51,672 nucleotides of DNA from Candidatus Brevefilum sp. (GCA_029210815.1 JARGGB010000014.1:1-51672); one strand, 5' to 3'. Shown: positions 24,854 through 33,690, counted from the stretch's first letter. Numbers and translations are program-made. The notes: generated from the letters alone by a model not told the origin.

Positions 24854-26422
24854 ATGAAAAATACCAACCGAAACAGGGGTGAAAACCAAAGAAAAGGGCA
24901 AAACAGATTAATTATCTTAATTGTTTTAATCAGCCTGTCCCTTGCTGGCTGCCATTTTCCAACACCTACGCCAGTATCAACGGACTTAAACCCCCAGCAG
25001 CAGACGGAGGTTTCAGGCATCCTTAACCCACCAGACCTGGCGACAGCCCTACCTTCTGAAACACCCCCGGTGACCCTTCCCACAGCTGAAAGTCCCCAGG
25101 AAGAAACCCTGCTTGATGGTCACCTTCGCTACCGAACACAGCAGGGGGACACCCTTGCCGCAATTGCCTTACGTTTTGATGTGCCGGTGGATTCTATCCA
25201 ATCCGCTGTTTCATTGTCTGAAGAAGGCTTGCTGCCAACTGGCATCCAGCTTCAAATCCCCGACATCCTCGAAGAACACCTGCCCTTCAACACACCCTAT
25301 CTCCCTGATAGCGAGGTCATATACGGACCATTCGTTGGTGATTTTAATGTCCTGGCATTTGTAGAAGCAGCAGGCGGGTTTCTATCAACCTATCAAGAAG
25401 AAGTCAAAGAAAAGAGCCTGACTGGGGCTGAGATCGTCAACAAAGTTGCAAATGAGACCAGCACCAACCCGCGCTTGCTGCTGGCTTTCCTGGAATATCA
25501 ATCTGGCTGGGTGTTTGGCTATCCCCTCGACGCAACCAGAGACCCATACCCGATAGGTTTCGGCGCAACTCTTGACACCGGCCTGTACAAAGAATTAATG
25601 ATCAGCGCCAGAGTGCTTGCTCAAGGTTTTTACGGTTGGCGGGACGGGAGCCGGCTAAACCTTTCCTTCTATGGGGGCAGAACCGCAAGGCTGGCACCGG
25701 AATTAAATGCCGGCAGCGCTGCCATTATGGCTTTGTTCGGGAGCCTCTACTTACCAGAAGCCTGGGAAAACCACATGTTTGGTGACGACTCTTTTCTGAG
25801 TTTTTTCCGTGAAATCTTCGGTGACGAACTCGCCCGGGCAGCCGCTGTTGAACCCTATCTTTCACACACAATTCAACAGCCCGAGTTGGCGCTGCCCTTT
25901 GCCATCGGTGAAGCATGGTCCTTTACAGGTGGACCGCACATCACCTGGCAAACGGGAACACCCAGGGGGGCGGTCGATTTTGCACCTATCACCGGCGAGC
26001 CAGCCTGCGCCGTCTCAGCATGGTGGACAACGGCTGCTGCTTCTGGATTGGTTGTGCGCTCAGATTGGAATGTCGTTGCCCTTGACCTGGATGGGGATGG
26101 CGATGAAGGCACTGGCTGGGTATTGATCTACATGCATATCGCTGAGAAGGATAAGCCCGCTGTCGGCACCTGGCTGGAAAAAGATGAGAAATTAGGGCAT
26201 CCATCCTGCGAAGGCGGCAACTCAACGGGGACTCACGTCCACTTTGCACGGAAATATAACGGGGAATGGTTCGGCGTAGGCGACCCCCTGCCGATGGTTC
26301 TCAGCGGTTGGAGGGTATTCGCAGGTGATAGGCGCTATGAAGGTTTTATGCAAAAAGGCGAGCTGATCGTCACTGCGGTTCCCTACGGCTCAAGCGATGC
26401 AAAAATCATCCGGGATGAGTGA
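24854..26422 (+). CDS. LysM lipoprotein with degenerate M23-like domain
   Basis: 522 residues from the ATG at 24854; an ATG at 24812 overlapping the protease stop is the alternative and would add 14 residues. It has a lipoprotein signal with lipobox LAGC (C33), a Thr/Pro-rich linker, a LysM domain at about 92-140 (RYRTQQGDTLAAIALRFDV), a middle domain, and a C-terminal M23/LytM-like domain. In that domain the first zinc ligand of HxxxD is replaced (RGAVD, R371 in place of His), while HxH is kept (THVHF, H461 and H463). A loop rich in Asp/Gly (DLDGDGDE) lies between. It probably binds peptidoglycan, but hydrolysis is doubtful. Confidence 0.85.
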   Translation: MKNTNRNRGENQRKGQNRLIILIVLISLSLAGCHFPTPTPVSTDLNPQQQTEVSGILNPPDLATALPSETPPVTLPTAESPQEETLLDGHLRYRTQQGDTLAAIALRFDVPVDSIQSAVSLSEEGLLPTGIQLQIPDILEEHLPFNTPYLPDSEVIYGPFVGDFNVLAFVEAAGGFLSTYQEEVKEKSLTGAEIVNKVANETSTNPRLLLAFLEYQSGWVFGYPLDATRDPYPIGFGATLDTGLYKELMISARVLAQGFYGWRDGSRLNLSFYGGRTARLAPELNAGSAAIMALFGSLYLPEAWENHMFGDDSFLSFFREIFGDELARAAAVEPYLSHTIQQPELALPFAIGEAWSFTGGPHITWQTGTPRGAVDFAPITGEPACAVSAWWTTAAASGLVVRSDWNVVALDLDGDGDEGTGWVLIYMHIAEKDKPAVGTWLEKDEKLGHPSCEGGNSTGTHVHFARKYNGEWFGVGDPLPMVLSGWRVFAGDRRYEGFMQKGELIVTAVPYGSSDAKIIRDE

Positions 26423-26535
26423 GAATAAATAAGGGGAATAGATTTTTATAGCACTTTTACAATTTCCAACAATTATCATCATCATGGAGTGAGGCTCCTG
26501 CCCTGAGGAGAGTTTAGGCTGATATTGTATATTTG

Positions 26536-26573
26536 CTCCTTAAACAAATGATTAATCATTTTGTTTAGTGGAG
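26536..26573. repeat. Large imperfect palindrome between convergent genes
   Basis: CTCC at 26536-26539 pairs with GGAG at 26570-26573. Inside, TAAACAAATGAT pairs with ATCATTTTGTTTA with one bulged base. It lies between the LysM lipoprotein gene and glutamate racemase, which converge, so it may serve as a two-way transcription stop, although there is no long T-run. Two smaller GC hairpins flank it: GGAG/CTCC near 26487 and GGGG/CCCC at 26615-26627. Confidence 0.6.
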
Positions 26574-26640
26574 TAATTTGCATTACAGACAGTCACAAAA
26601 ATAAATAGTTACTCGGGGTGAAGCCCCTCGCTCCAGATAT

Positions 26641-27474
26641 TTATTCTGACAAATGCAATCTGTCATTCCACTTCACTTGCTGAACATCCCCCGCTTCTCC
26701 CAATAACTTTGGGTGAAGCTCTTCAAAAGCTTGTAAATCGCCGCTGGTATAAAAACGCAGTGTCCCCCGTGATTCACCCGGATTAAGTAAAGAGCGCTCC
26801 AGCAGTAAACGGCGTACCTGCCGAGCGACGGCCGGTGCCGGGTCAATCGTCCGCACCTCCGGTCCGGTAATTTCCTCTATCACTGGGATCACAAAAGGAT
26901 AATGGGTACAGCCCATCACCACCGTATCAATCCCTGCCTCGACCATGGGATCCAGAGCTTCATGAAGAATGCCCCGCACCTTTGGCGAATCAAGATTACC
27001 CGCTTCAATTTCTTCCACCAAGCCAGGACAGATGCTTTTGTAGATGCTGACATGCTGGGCGAAACGCTCCACCACTGAGGCATACAGGTCTCCTGCAAAG
27101 GTGGTTGGCGTAGCAAGCACACCTACTTTACCGGTGTGCGTCCTCTGCGCTGCCGGCTTTACTGCCGGTTCCATGCCCACAAAGGGAACCGATGGGAACT
27201 TCTCCCGCAATTCATGCAAAGCAGCAGCCGATGCCGCATTACAGGCGACCACAATTAGCTTGGCACGACGTTCGAGCAAGAAACGGGTGATCTCAACCGC
27301 AAACCGCCGGATTTTCTTCTTTGACTTAGGACCATAAGGGATATGCGCCTGATCGGCAAGATAGAGGACATCCTCGTTGGGAAGTTCCCTGCGAACTGCT
27401 CGCAGCACAGAGAGCCCGCCAACACCGGAATCAAACATGCCTATGGGTTGCTGAGAAGAAAACTTTGTAACCAT
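26641..27474 (-). CDS. murI: Glutamate racemase
   Basis: 277 residues. Interconverts L- and D-glutamate for peptidoglycan synthesis. The N-terminus IGMFDSGVGGLSVLRAV is diagnostic, and both catalytic cysteines are present: C78 in VACNAAS and C189 in MGCTHYP. It lies 53 bases downstream of the radical SAM gene on the same strand. Confidence 0.95.
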   Translation of the reverse strand: MVTKFSSQQPIGMFDSGVGGLSVLRAVRRELPNEDVLYLADQAHIPYGPKSKKKIRRFAVEITRFLLERRAKLIVVACNAASAAALHELREKFPSVPFVGMEPAVKPAAQRTHTGKVGVLATPTTFAGDLYASVVERFAQHVSIYKSICPGLVEEIEAGNLDSPKVRGILHEALDPMVEAGIDTVVMGCTHYPFVIPVIEEITGPEVRTIDPAPAVARQVRRLLLERSLLNPGESRGTLRFYTSGDLQAFEELHPKLLGEAGDVQQVKWNDRLHLSE

Positions 27475-27527
27475 CAGGTAAATTCTATCACGGGGGAAAG
27501 AAATTATGACGTTTATTTCGGTGACGC

Positions 27528-28457
27528 CTAAACAGCCAACCGATTCAAGCCGAGACGCCGGGCAATGGCAATCACCGCCTGGTATTCCTCGAGTCTAACT
27601 CGCTGATTCAGTTCCGGGTATTCACCGGCTTTATAGGCAGGATGATACTGCGCCATAATATTTAGATAAACCTGCTTTGAAACCTTTTCTGACAGGAACT
27701 TCAAAATGGTTTCGCTGCCAGCCAATCCATTGGGCAGGACAAGGTGGCGCACAAGCAAACCACGATAAGCAACCCCTTGATCATCCAATTTCAGATCACC
27801 CACCTGGCGCTGCATCTCCAGAACAGCCAGCTGATTTACTGTAGGGTAATTCTTAACGCGAGAATACTTCCATGCAGTAAGTTCATTCCCATATTTCATA
27901 TCAGGCATGTAGATATCCACCACACTATCCAGCAAAGAAAGCATTGCAATTGAGTCGTAACCCCCGGTGTTATAAACAAGGGGAATCTTTAATCCGGATT
28001 GGGCAGCTAGATGGACGCCGGCTAAAATTTGGGGCACGATGTGAGAGGGGGAGACAAAATTGATGTTATGACAGCCGGCAGACTGGAGATCGAGCATCAT
28101 TTTTGCTAATTCCTCAGGATGAACCTCGCTCCCTGCAGAACGCTGGCTGATGTCCGAATTCTGACAATAAACACAGCGTAAATTACAGCGGCTGAAAAAG
28201 ATTGTTCCTGATCCCCGGTTACCGCTGATGGGACTTTCTTCTCCATGATGTGGGAAATAGCTGCTGACCTGGGGAATTTCACCCGTTTGACAAATTCCAT
28301 GCTCACCCTTAAGGCGATTGACCCCGCATTCCAGGGGACAAACATCGCAATTCGCCAGGTGTTGGTAGGCTTGATGAACACGTTCTTCCAGTATGCCCTG
28401 GTCCAGTAACTTCAAATAAACGGGGGCGTTTTCGCTGTGCATAATTAAATTATACAT
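27528..28457 (-). CDS. Radical SAM protein, PflX-like (COG1313)
   Basis: 309 residues. The cluster motif CNLRCVYC gives C91, C95 and C98 for the 4Fe-4S/SAM site. An upstream cysteine set, CDVCPLECGVNRLKGEHGIC, is typical of PflX/PflA-like proteins. A second in-frame ATG five codons in is possible as the start. The family resembles pyruvate formate-lyase activating enzymes, but no glycyl radical enzyme lies nearby, so the partner is unknown. Confidence 0.85.
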   Translation of the reverse strand: MYNLIMHSENAPVYLKLLDQGILEERVHQAYQHLANCDVCPLECGVNRLKGEHGICQTGEIPQVSSYFPHHGEESPISGNRGSGTIFFSRCNLRCVYCQNSDISQRSAGSEVHPEELAKMMLDLQSAGCHNINFVSPSHIVPQILAGVHLAAQSGLKIPLVYNTGGYDSIAMLSLLDSVVDIYMPDMKYGNELTAWKYSRVKNYPTVNQLAVLEMQRQVGDLKLDDQGVAYRGLLVRHLVLPNGLAGSETILKFLSEKVSKQVYLNIMAQYHPAYKAGEYPELNQRVRLEEYQAVIAIARRLGLNRLAV

Positions 28458-28615
28458 TCACGCCACTGGGAAAATTAAAAGAGCTTGCCTCCAAATGAAA
28501 CAACCTCTTTCTCAGCGGCCACGGGTTGTGACCAGTCACCCTTTAAATTTAATAATCTGTGTGTCATTTGCCAAAATTAAAAAATGGTGCACCCACGCTC
28601 TGGGCAAATTACCAC

Positions 28616-28633
28616 AAATCAATTAATTGATTT
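28616..28633. repeat. Perfect 18-bp palindrome abutting the amidohydrolase stop
   Basis: AAATCAATTAATTGATTT is its own reverse complement and touches the last codon of the amidohydrolase gene. It has no T-run on the minus strand. It could be a protein-binding site or chance in AT-rich DNA. Confidence 0.5.
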
Positions 28634-29767
28634 TCATCCTGTGAAAAAAGCTTTAGCCATAGTAACGGATGAGGTGTCTCCCCCCAGTTCTGGTTCAAGC
28701 TGGGCGATCGCATTGATCATCAGTTCTAACCGCTGACATTCGTCCACGATAGCATCAAAATTCAAATATTTAGGCCTGCCGCCTACGAACTTCCAGAAAT
28801 TTTTAAAGTAGATCTTATCCAATACCGCGTCTGGCAGGTGAATGCCCTGAAATACAGCCTTACTTCCACCAAACAGGAAACCTTCGTGCGTCAGTTTAAA
28901 GGGACCGTCCACTTCCAAAAAAGCACGCACTACTTCGATGCGAGATAAACTTTCTTCGACCTGGATCCCCGGTATACAATCGGTCATCAAGGCTCGCGCG
29001 CCAATATCCGTGCCATAAATAATCCGATCCTGGTACTTGATAAAGAAATCACGTACCCTATCAGGGTCTTTAGAAAAATTCGAATACATCTCAATACCCG
29101 GGGTCAAGTCTACCCGCATGTTAGGATACCGATCTAAATATTCCCCCAGGCGTTCAAGCTGGGCAGATAAAAAGAAAAAGTGGGCAAATGTGACGTTCAA
29201 TATGGGGTGCCGGTCTAAAACATTCAACACCTGGCGATATTGATCTTCATTAGCCACAAATGTGTCGTCGCTATAATCCCATCCCATTTCCCTCGCCCAC
29301 GCCGGGATCTTCTCAGGATCCCAGAATTCTTCTGGATCATTGACATGAAAAATCAAAGGCGTCTGGGTGTCCGCCATTTTTTCCCAGTAAGGCGCAAAAA
29401 GCGGGGCATCAAAGTCAGGGATGGGTAAACGTTTACGGATTGCGGGTTTACCCTCGATCATTTTGATCCCATCAACCCCCATTTCCATCAGGTCATCCAC
29501 GTAATTTGCAAATGTTTGACCTGCTATTTCAGGTGCCATAAACAAAGGAGATATATCAAGATTACCAAAAACAAAAACCTTGTGCGGATAAAGTCCCTTT
29601 AAATGCAGGGCATCTGGCAGTAGGCTGAGTCGCTTTTCGTCAGGTGTGGACACCACAGCCAGTTGATTAACACCCGCTTCCGCCAGCATGGGCATCAAAG
29701 TCACACCACATGAATAATGGGGATAATGAACATGTGCATCAATGATCCTGCGTTTTCTAAACTCCAT
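28634..29767 (-). CDS. Amidohydrolase family protein (amidohydrolase_2, COG2159)
   Basis: 377 residues of a metal-dependent TIM-barrel hydrolase. It has IIDAHVHY at the N-terminus (HxH metal ligands), FHVND near residue 142, VTFAHFF for a later metal histidine, and IYGTD near 260 with the conserved Asp. Members hydrolyse or decarboxylate varied substrates; none can be named here. GGAGGG precedes the ATG. A minus-strand TATAAT lies at 29814-29819, about 45 bases upstream, with a weak -35. The gene is separated from its neighbours by 167-176 bases, so it is probably transcribed alone. Confidence 0.85.
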   Translation of the reverse strand: MEFRKRRIIDAHVHYPHYSCGVTLMPMLAEAGVNQLAVVSTPDEKRLSLLPDALHLKGLYPHKVFVFGNLDISPLFMAPEIAGQTFANYVDDLMEMGVDGIKMIEGKPAIRKRLPIPDFDAPLFAPYWEKMADTQTPLIFHVNDPEEFWDPEKIPAWAREMGWDYSDDTFVANEDQYRQVLNVLDRHPILNVTFAHFFFLSAQLERLGEYLDRYPNMRVDLTPGIEMYSNFSKDPDRVRDFFIKYQDRIIYGTDIGARALMTDCIPGIQVEESLSRIEVVRAFLEVDGPFKLTHEGFLFGGSKAVFQGIHLPDAVLDKIYFKNFWKFVGGRPKYLNFDAIVDECQRLELMINAIAQLEPELGGDTSSVTMAKAFFTG

Positions 29768-29934
29768 GCTCCCTCCAAAAAAAATTGCTCAGCCCAATTT
29801 GAGAACCATAGAAATTATAATGCGTTTTTCCAGTAAATTCGTATGATCTCAGAATAACACAAATTAGTATTTGTCAGGATGACGTGCAGCAAGACAATGT
29901 CAGGTGAATAAATCCGTGGGTAATGCCAGGGTCA

Positions 29935-30927
29935 TTATTCTTGTTTTCGCTGGGTTTTAAAGGGATAAATCGCAGCCATCAACGCGGCGGTATCGTCCAG
30001 TTTAACGCCCAATTTTGAAATCGCCAACCTCGGCAGCTGGCGCGCCTCACCGCCGCCGTGCTTCAACACAGCATCTCGCAGCGGCGTCAGGAGGGCTTCT
30101 CCCAACAAATCCCCCGGGTGACCAAAAACAATCCAATCTGGATCAAATGAAAAGATCAACCATAATAAGGCTTTTCCCAAATAATCGGCTGCTTCCTCAA
30201 CCACGGCCAGGGCATCCGAAACCCCTGCGTGGACAAGGCGAACAATTTCGTAGGGTCGTGGCGGTGATGGCCAGCGTTCAGGGAATCTGAGTGCTGCCAA
30301 ATCTGCCATGCCATAACTGCTCGCAAAGCCGGTCAGGGAACCAGGCGCTCCCAGCCCAGCCGGGCCGCCCTTTTCCATACGCATGATACCAATATCACCA
30401 GCCGCGTCATTGGCTCCGTGATAGATGCCCCCATTCAAAATCATACCGACTGACACAACCGGCTCCATATCAATGAAGAGCATGTTGTCCACGCCAATAC
30501 CGGCACCAAAAAATGCTTCTGCCAATGCTGCTGCATTGCTGCGATGTTCAATGAACACGGGCAGGTTATAACGCACCGCCAGTCGACCCTTAAGTTGAGC
30601 ATCTTCCCATTGCGGTAAATCCGGCGGAGACAGGACGGTTCCTTTTAGGATATCCAGCGGACCGCTAACAGCCACAGAGATCACACCCGGGGTTGCCAAT
30701 CCCTGGGCACGACAAACTTTTAGCAATTTATCCACCTGGCTGCAAATCGCATCAAAGCATTCCAGGAAAGGCGCTTTAGAAGGCGTCTCCATTTGCATAC
30801 GTTCGTAAATTAAACCATTCATATCCCCATAAACAATGCTTGTCTTGGGTCCGCTGATGTTCAACCCAAGGATTTTAGTTGTGATCGAAAAGTCATTAAC
30901 GATCGCTTCCGTGGAGCGGGTTACCAT
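29935..30927 (-). CDS. ROK-family protein with degenerate active site
   Basis: 330 residues with a ROK (repressor, ORF, kinase) fold: VISVAVSGPLDILKGTVLSPP and SNAAALAEAFFGAG are recognisable. The key residues are missing. The ENDAN motif that carries the catalytic Asp reads EHRSN (R129 at the Asp position), the N-terminal phosphate loop is GLNISGPKTS, and the zinc-binding His and CxCGxxGC cysteines are absent (GDIGIMRMEKGGPAGLG). There is no helix-turn-helix. It is probably a sugar-binding or regulatory protein that no longer phosphorylates sugars. Confidence 0.75.
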   Translation of the reverse strand: MVTRSTEAIVNDFSITTKILGLNISGPKTSIVYGDMNGLIYERMQMETPSKAPFLECFDAICSQVDKLLKVCRAQGLATPGVISVAVSGPLDILKGTVLSPPDLPQWEDAQLKGRLAVRYNLPVFIEHRSNAAALAEAFFGAGIGVDNMLFIDMEPVVSVGMILNGGIYHGANDAAGDIGIMRMEKGGPAGLGAPGSLTGFASSYGMADLAALRFPERWPSPPRPYEIVRLVHAGVSDALAVVEEAADYLGKALLWLIFSFDPDWIVFGHPGDLLGEALLTPLRDAVLKHGGGEARQLPRLAISKLGVKLDDTAALMAAIYPFKTQRKQE

Positions 30928-31069
30928 TGAGTGCTGGCCTTATCTCCTATTTTTCAAATACACGCCGCAAGCTTCCTTCATCCTTCAAAATACCTCTCAC
31001 AATTATGATAGATCAAGGCGGCAAAACAATTATAACGTCAATCGGGTGCACTAAAATGTTGTAGAAAAT

Positions 31070-31125
31070 AGAGCCTCTACGTTATGATGAGGGTCAGAAA
31101 ACCAAAAACATCATAGAGAGGCTCT
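31070..31125. repeat. Hairpin at the edge of the ISKra4-like remnant
   Basis: AGAGCCTCT (31070-31078) and ATGATG (31084-31089) pair with CATCAT (31109-31114) and AGAGGCTCT (31117-31125). The perfect 9-bp outer arms suggest an IS end or a translation-control hairpin just before the transposase remnant. Confidence 0.7.
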
Positions 31126-31148
31126 GAGATGAATTATAGCACAAAGCC

Positions 31149-31427
31149 GTGACGGACATAACAAATATATTAGCAACGGAAGCCAATCAAGCCATTGAAC
31201 AGGGAGAATTCATAAACATAACTGAATTGGAAAACTGGATTCGAGAAGTGACGAAAATGGTTGGGCAATAAGCTTTTCAGCAGACACTTGAACAAGAAGA
31301 CCAGAAATTGGGGAGCTCGGTTGAGTGTGAATGTGGTGGTTTAGCCAAGCGAATATCAACACGGCCTGCCAAGATAGTGAGTGTGTTTGGGGTTGTAGAA
31401 TATTGTCGGTCCTATTACGGATTTAGG
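31149..31427 (+). pseudogene. ISKra4-like transposase remnant
   Basis: A reading frame from GTG 31149 gives TDITNILATEANQAIEQG, then an in-frame TAA at 31269-31271, and continues with CECGGLAKRISTRPAKIVSV and VEYCRSYYG. This resembles the N-terminal zinc-finger-like region of ISKra4-family transposases. The frame ends where the IS3 element begins at 31428. No continuation is visible on the far side of that element, so part was deleted. Confidence 0.65.
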
Positions 31428-31638
31428 TGGTCAAGACTCTTTAGACAGTAAAACAGGTGCAATTAAGGTGGAGTTTTCCTTTCTATAGTTTTTAACATGC
31501 TTGATACAGTAAAGATTCATAATAAATCCATTCCACAGAATTCTGCCGGACTGGTACAATCAAATCGTTGGTGCAGAGGATAGAGCTCCGGTGGAGACCG
31601 ACTCGAGCGCTGCCCAACGCCGTTGCCAGGGCAGAGGG

Positions 31639-32535
31639 TTATGTGACAACATTTAACTCTCTGCTCTCTGCATTCAGCCCTGGCAATGGCTCAAAAGCGA
31701 AAAACTCACTGCCCCTCCTGGAGGGACTTTCATCTGGACAATAGACCTCTCCTGGGGTGCAATAGGCTAATGATTGATGGGGGCGTTCATGATTATAAAA
31801 GTTCAGGTAGCGGTTAATGGCAAAGCGAGCTTCTCTAGGACTTTGGTAATCATTCAAGTAAACTTCCTCGTACTTGACAGAGCGCCACAGTCTCTCGTTG
31901 AAAATATTGTCCATGGCTCGCCCGCGGCCATCCATGCTGATACGGATACCGGCATCCAGTAAACGCTGAGTATATTGGGGACTGGTGAAGTGGCTACCCT
32001 GGTCGCTGTTCCAGATCTCGGGTTGATTTTGAGCCAGGGCTTGATCCACTGATCGCAACACAAAGGGTATTTCCAGGGTTTGATCTAATTCCCAAGCAAC
32101 GACATAGCGTGAAAACCAGTCCAGGATAGCCACCAAGTACATCCAACCACCAGACAGGCGAATATAGGTGATGTCAATTGACCAAACCTGGTTGGGTCTT
32201 TCAATACGTAACCCTCGCAGAAGATAAGGATATACTTTGTGTTCTGGATGAGGTTGACTCAGGTTTGGACCAGGGGCAATACCCGCAATCCCCATTTCTC
32301 GCATATATTTCTGCACTGTTGGCCGTGAAATTGTCTTGCCTTCCCGCCGCAAGACCGCTGTCATCTTCCGGGAACCATAGAAGGGATGGTCAGTGTAGAG
32401 CTCGTCGATGCGATGCTTACAGGCGATTTCTTGAGCTGATGGGGCGACCGGATGGTAATACAAACTAGCCCGGCTTAAGCCCAGTAACTGCGCCTGGGTT
32501 TTCAGTGAAATTTTGGGGTTGTGTCGTTCAATCAT
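31639..32535 (-). CDS. IS3-family transposase OrfB (DDE integrase)
   Basis: 298 residues. An N-terminal HTH_21-type segment (LGLSRASLYYHP) is followed by the rve core with the three catalytic acids: D in WSIDITYI, D in NSDQGSHF, and E in NERLWRSVKYEE. The usual C-terminal YNHERPHQSL is present. Its ATG overlaps the orfA stop as ATGA; the family often makes an OrfAB fusion by frameshifting, and translational coupling is another possibility here. It looks intact. Confidence 0.93.
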   Translation of the reverse strand: MIERHNPKISLKTQAQLLGLSRASLYYHPVAPSAQEIACKHRIDELYTDHPFYGSRKMTAVLRREGKTISRPTVQKYMREMGIAGIAPGPNLSQPHPEHKVYPYLLRGLRIERPNQVWSIDITYIRLSGGWMYLVAILDWFSRYVVAWELDQTLEIPFVLRSVDQALAQNQPEIWNSDQGSHFTSPQYTQRLLDAGIRISMDGRGRAMDNIFNERLWRSVKYEEVYLNDYQSPREARFAINRYLNFYNHERPHQSLAYCTPGEVYCPDESPSRRGSEFFAFEPLPGLNAESRELNVVT

Positions 32536-32852
32536 TTTGTAGCGGTCACTTCTCGATAAATTCGATGCCAGATTTTTTTGAGCCAGGTCAGTTGAGTGTT
32601 CAACCTCCCGATCTCAGCATATAACTCTTGTAGCTGACGCTCGTGCATGGCTTTCGTAGCTTTTTCACTCTTGTGCTCCTCCTCAAAAACCTTAGGAATT
32701 CCTTCCAGTGCTTGCGCTTTCCACTTGTACAGCTGGTTGGGATGGATGCCATACTCGGAGGCTATTTGGACAATTGGTCGTTCTTCTTTCAGAATTTCCA
32801 GTACGATTTGTGCTTTTTGTTTGGCGGTGTAGCGTTTTCTCATGTGTCTCAT
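32532..32852 (-). CDS. IS3-family transposase OrfA (HTH)
   Basis: 106 residues. A helix-turn-helix of the HTH_8 type (IASEYGIHPNQLYKWKAQAL) is followed by a leucine-rich coiled coil (LQELYAEIGRLNTQL). It binds the IS ends. The ATG at 32843, three codons inside, has better spacing from AAGGTGG than the one at 32852. The inner arm of the terminal repeat overlaps this ribosome site. Confidence 0.9.
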   Translation of the reverse strand: MRHMRKRYTAKQKAQIVLEILKEERPIVQIASEYGIHPNQLYKWKAQALEGIPKVFEEEHKSEKATKAMHERQLQELYAEIGRLNTQLTWLKKIWHRIYREVTATK

Positions 32853-32945
32853 ACCACCTTATTTTTTGCCATTTTTGTGTCTAAATTTACTTTACCACTT
32901 AAGATGTCAACACTGTGGCAAGAAAAAGCATGGGGTAGAAACCCT

Positions 32946-32980
32946 TTGACAATATATCAGAACTGACAAATAAGGTCAGT
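32946..32980 (+). promoter_or_regulatory. Promoter with overlapping palindrome for the broken TA pair
   Basis: TTGACA (32946-32951), a 17-base spacer and AATAAG (32969-32974). A palindrome ACTGAC/GTCAGT (32962-32967 and 32975-32980) brackets the -10 box, as expected for a site where a TA antitoxin represses its own operon. The toxin ATG follows 2 bases later. Confidence 0.5.
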
Positions 32981-32982
32981 AT

Positions 32983-33270
32983 ATGAGAACTCAAGATAAA
33001 CCCATTGCGTGGCTCCATGGTGAGATCAAAACTCCTCCGTTCTAAAAGGGAGCAAGGTTAGCGGCCGGTTTATTAATACGCTGGGTACAGAAGGGAGAGC
33101 AATTATCGATACCACACTTTCGCCCAATGCAGATAATCGGTAAAGCCTATTATGAATTGAGGATCAAAGACAAAGATAAGGTGTCGAGAATAATTTTTCA
33201 TATTGGAGATGATGTAATTGCTATACTGGAGGTTTTTTCGAAGAAATCTAAAGGACACCAAAATATGTGA
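32983..33270 (+). pseudogene. HigB/RelE-like toxin (phage Gp49-like), inactivated
   Basis: The frame from ATG 32983 reads KPIAWLHGEIKTPPF, then TAA at 33043-33045, then KGARLAAGLLIRW and ELRIKDKDKVSRIIFHIG and VIAILEVFSKKSK, ending at TGA 33268-33270. This matches the Gp49-like/HigB (DUF891) RNase toxin family. The stop replaces a residue within an otherwise colinear protein. Near the end a shift of frame (TPKYV in another frame) suggests a second lesion. The toxin cannot be made full length without readthrough. Confidence 0.75.
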
Positions 33271-33587
33271 GTGAAAACAGCAACAAAAGGCGACAAGAGC
33301 TAGAAGCCAAAGGCTGGAAATTTGGCGGAATTGAGGATTCTCTTGATCTGACTGATGTAGAATTAGAATATATTTAATTGAAAATCATTCTCAGTGAGAT
33401 GGTGAGAGATTGCCGGGAAGGGAGAGGTTTATCTCAGGTTTCTACTGTAAAAATCCTTAAATCAAGTCAATCACGCATATCTAAAATTGAAACGGCAGAC
33501 CCTGCTGTGTCTATTGACTTGCAGATTAGATCACTCCTGGCTTTAGGCGCTTTCAAACAAGATATCGGGCAGAAGATTGCTTGTTAG
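33267..33587 (+). pseudogene. XRE-family antitoxin, interrupted by a stop codon
   Basis: From GTG 33267, overlapping the toxin stop, the frame reads VSENSNKRRQELEAKGWKFG and LDLTDVELEYI, then TAA at 33375-33377. It continues in the same frame as a helix-turn-helix: LSQVSTVKILKSSQSRISKIE and PAVSIDLQIRSLLALGA. The family normally has these two parts joined in a protein of about 100 residues, as here (107 codons). A TTG at 33378 could restart translation of the DNA-binding half (69 residues). Confidence 0.75.
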
Positions 33588-33690
33588 TTACAAACTAATA
33601 AGAGACCAAAGCGAATTCGCTGCCGGTAGGAAGGCTGGATAAAAGCCATCATGTGCTTCTTTTGCGGTTGGTTTCCTAGGTAACAAAGCT

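Larger units (their letters stand above)
31428..32897 (-). mobile_element. IS3-family insertion sequence, about 1470 bp
   Basis: Both ends read inward as TGGT.AAG....TTTAGACA..AAAA, and both reach TAAGGTGG at positions 37-44, giving imperfect 44-bp terminal inverted repeats with TG...CA ends. Between them lie orfA and orfB on the minus strand, both intact. A perfect inverted repeat TTGCCAGGGC/GCCCTGGCAA (31623-31686) brackets the orfB stop and may be a terminator. No matching target duplication was found: the left flank ends in TTTAGG and the right flank begins CTTAAG. This suggests rearrangement after insertion. Confidence 0.88.
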
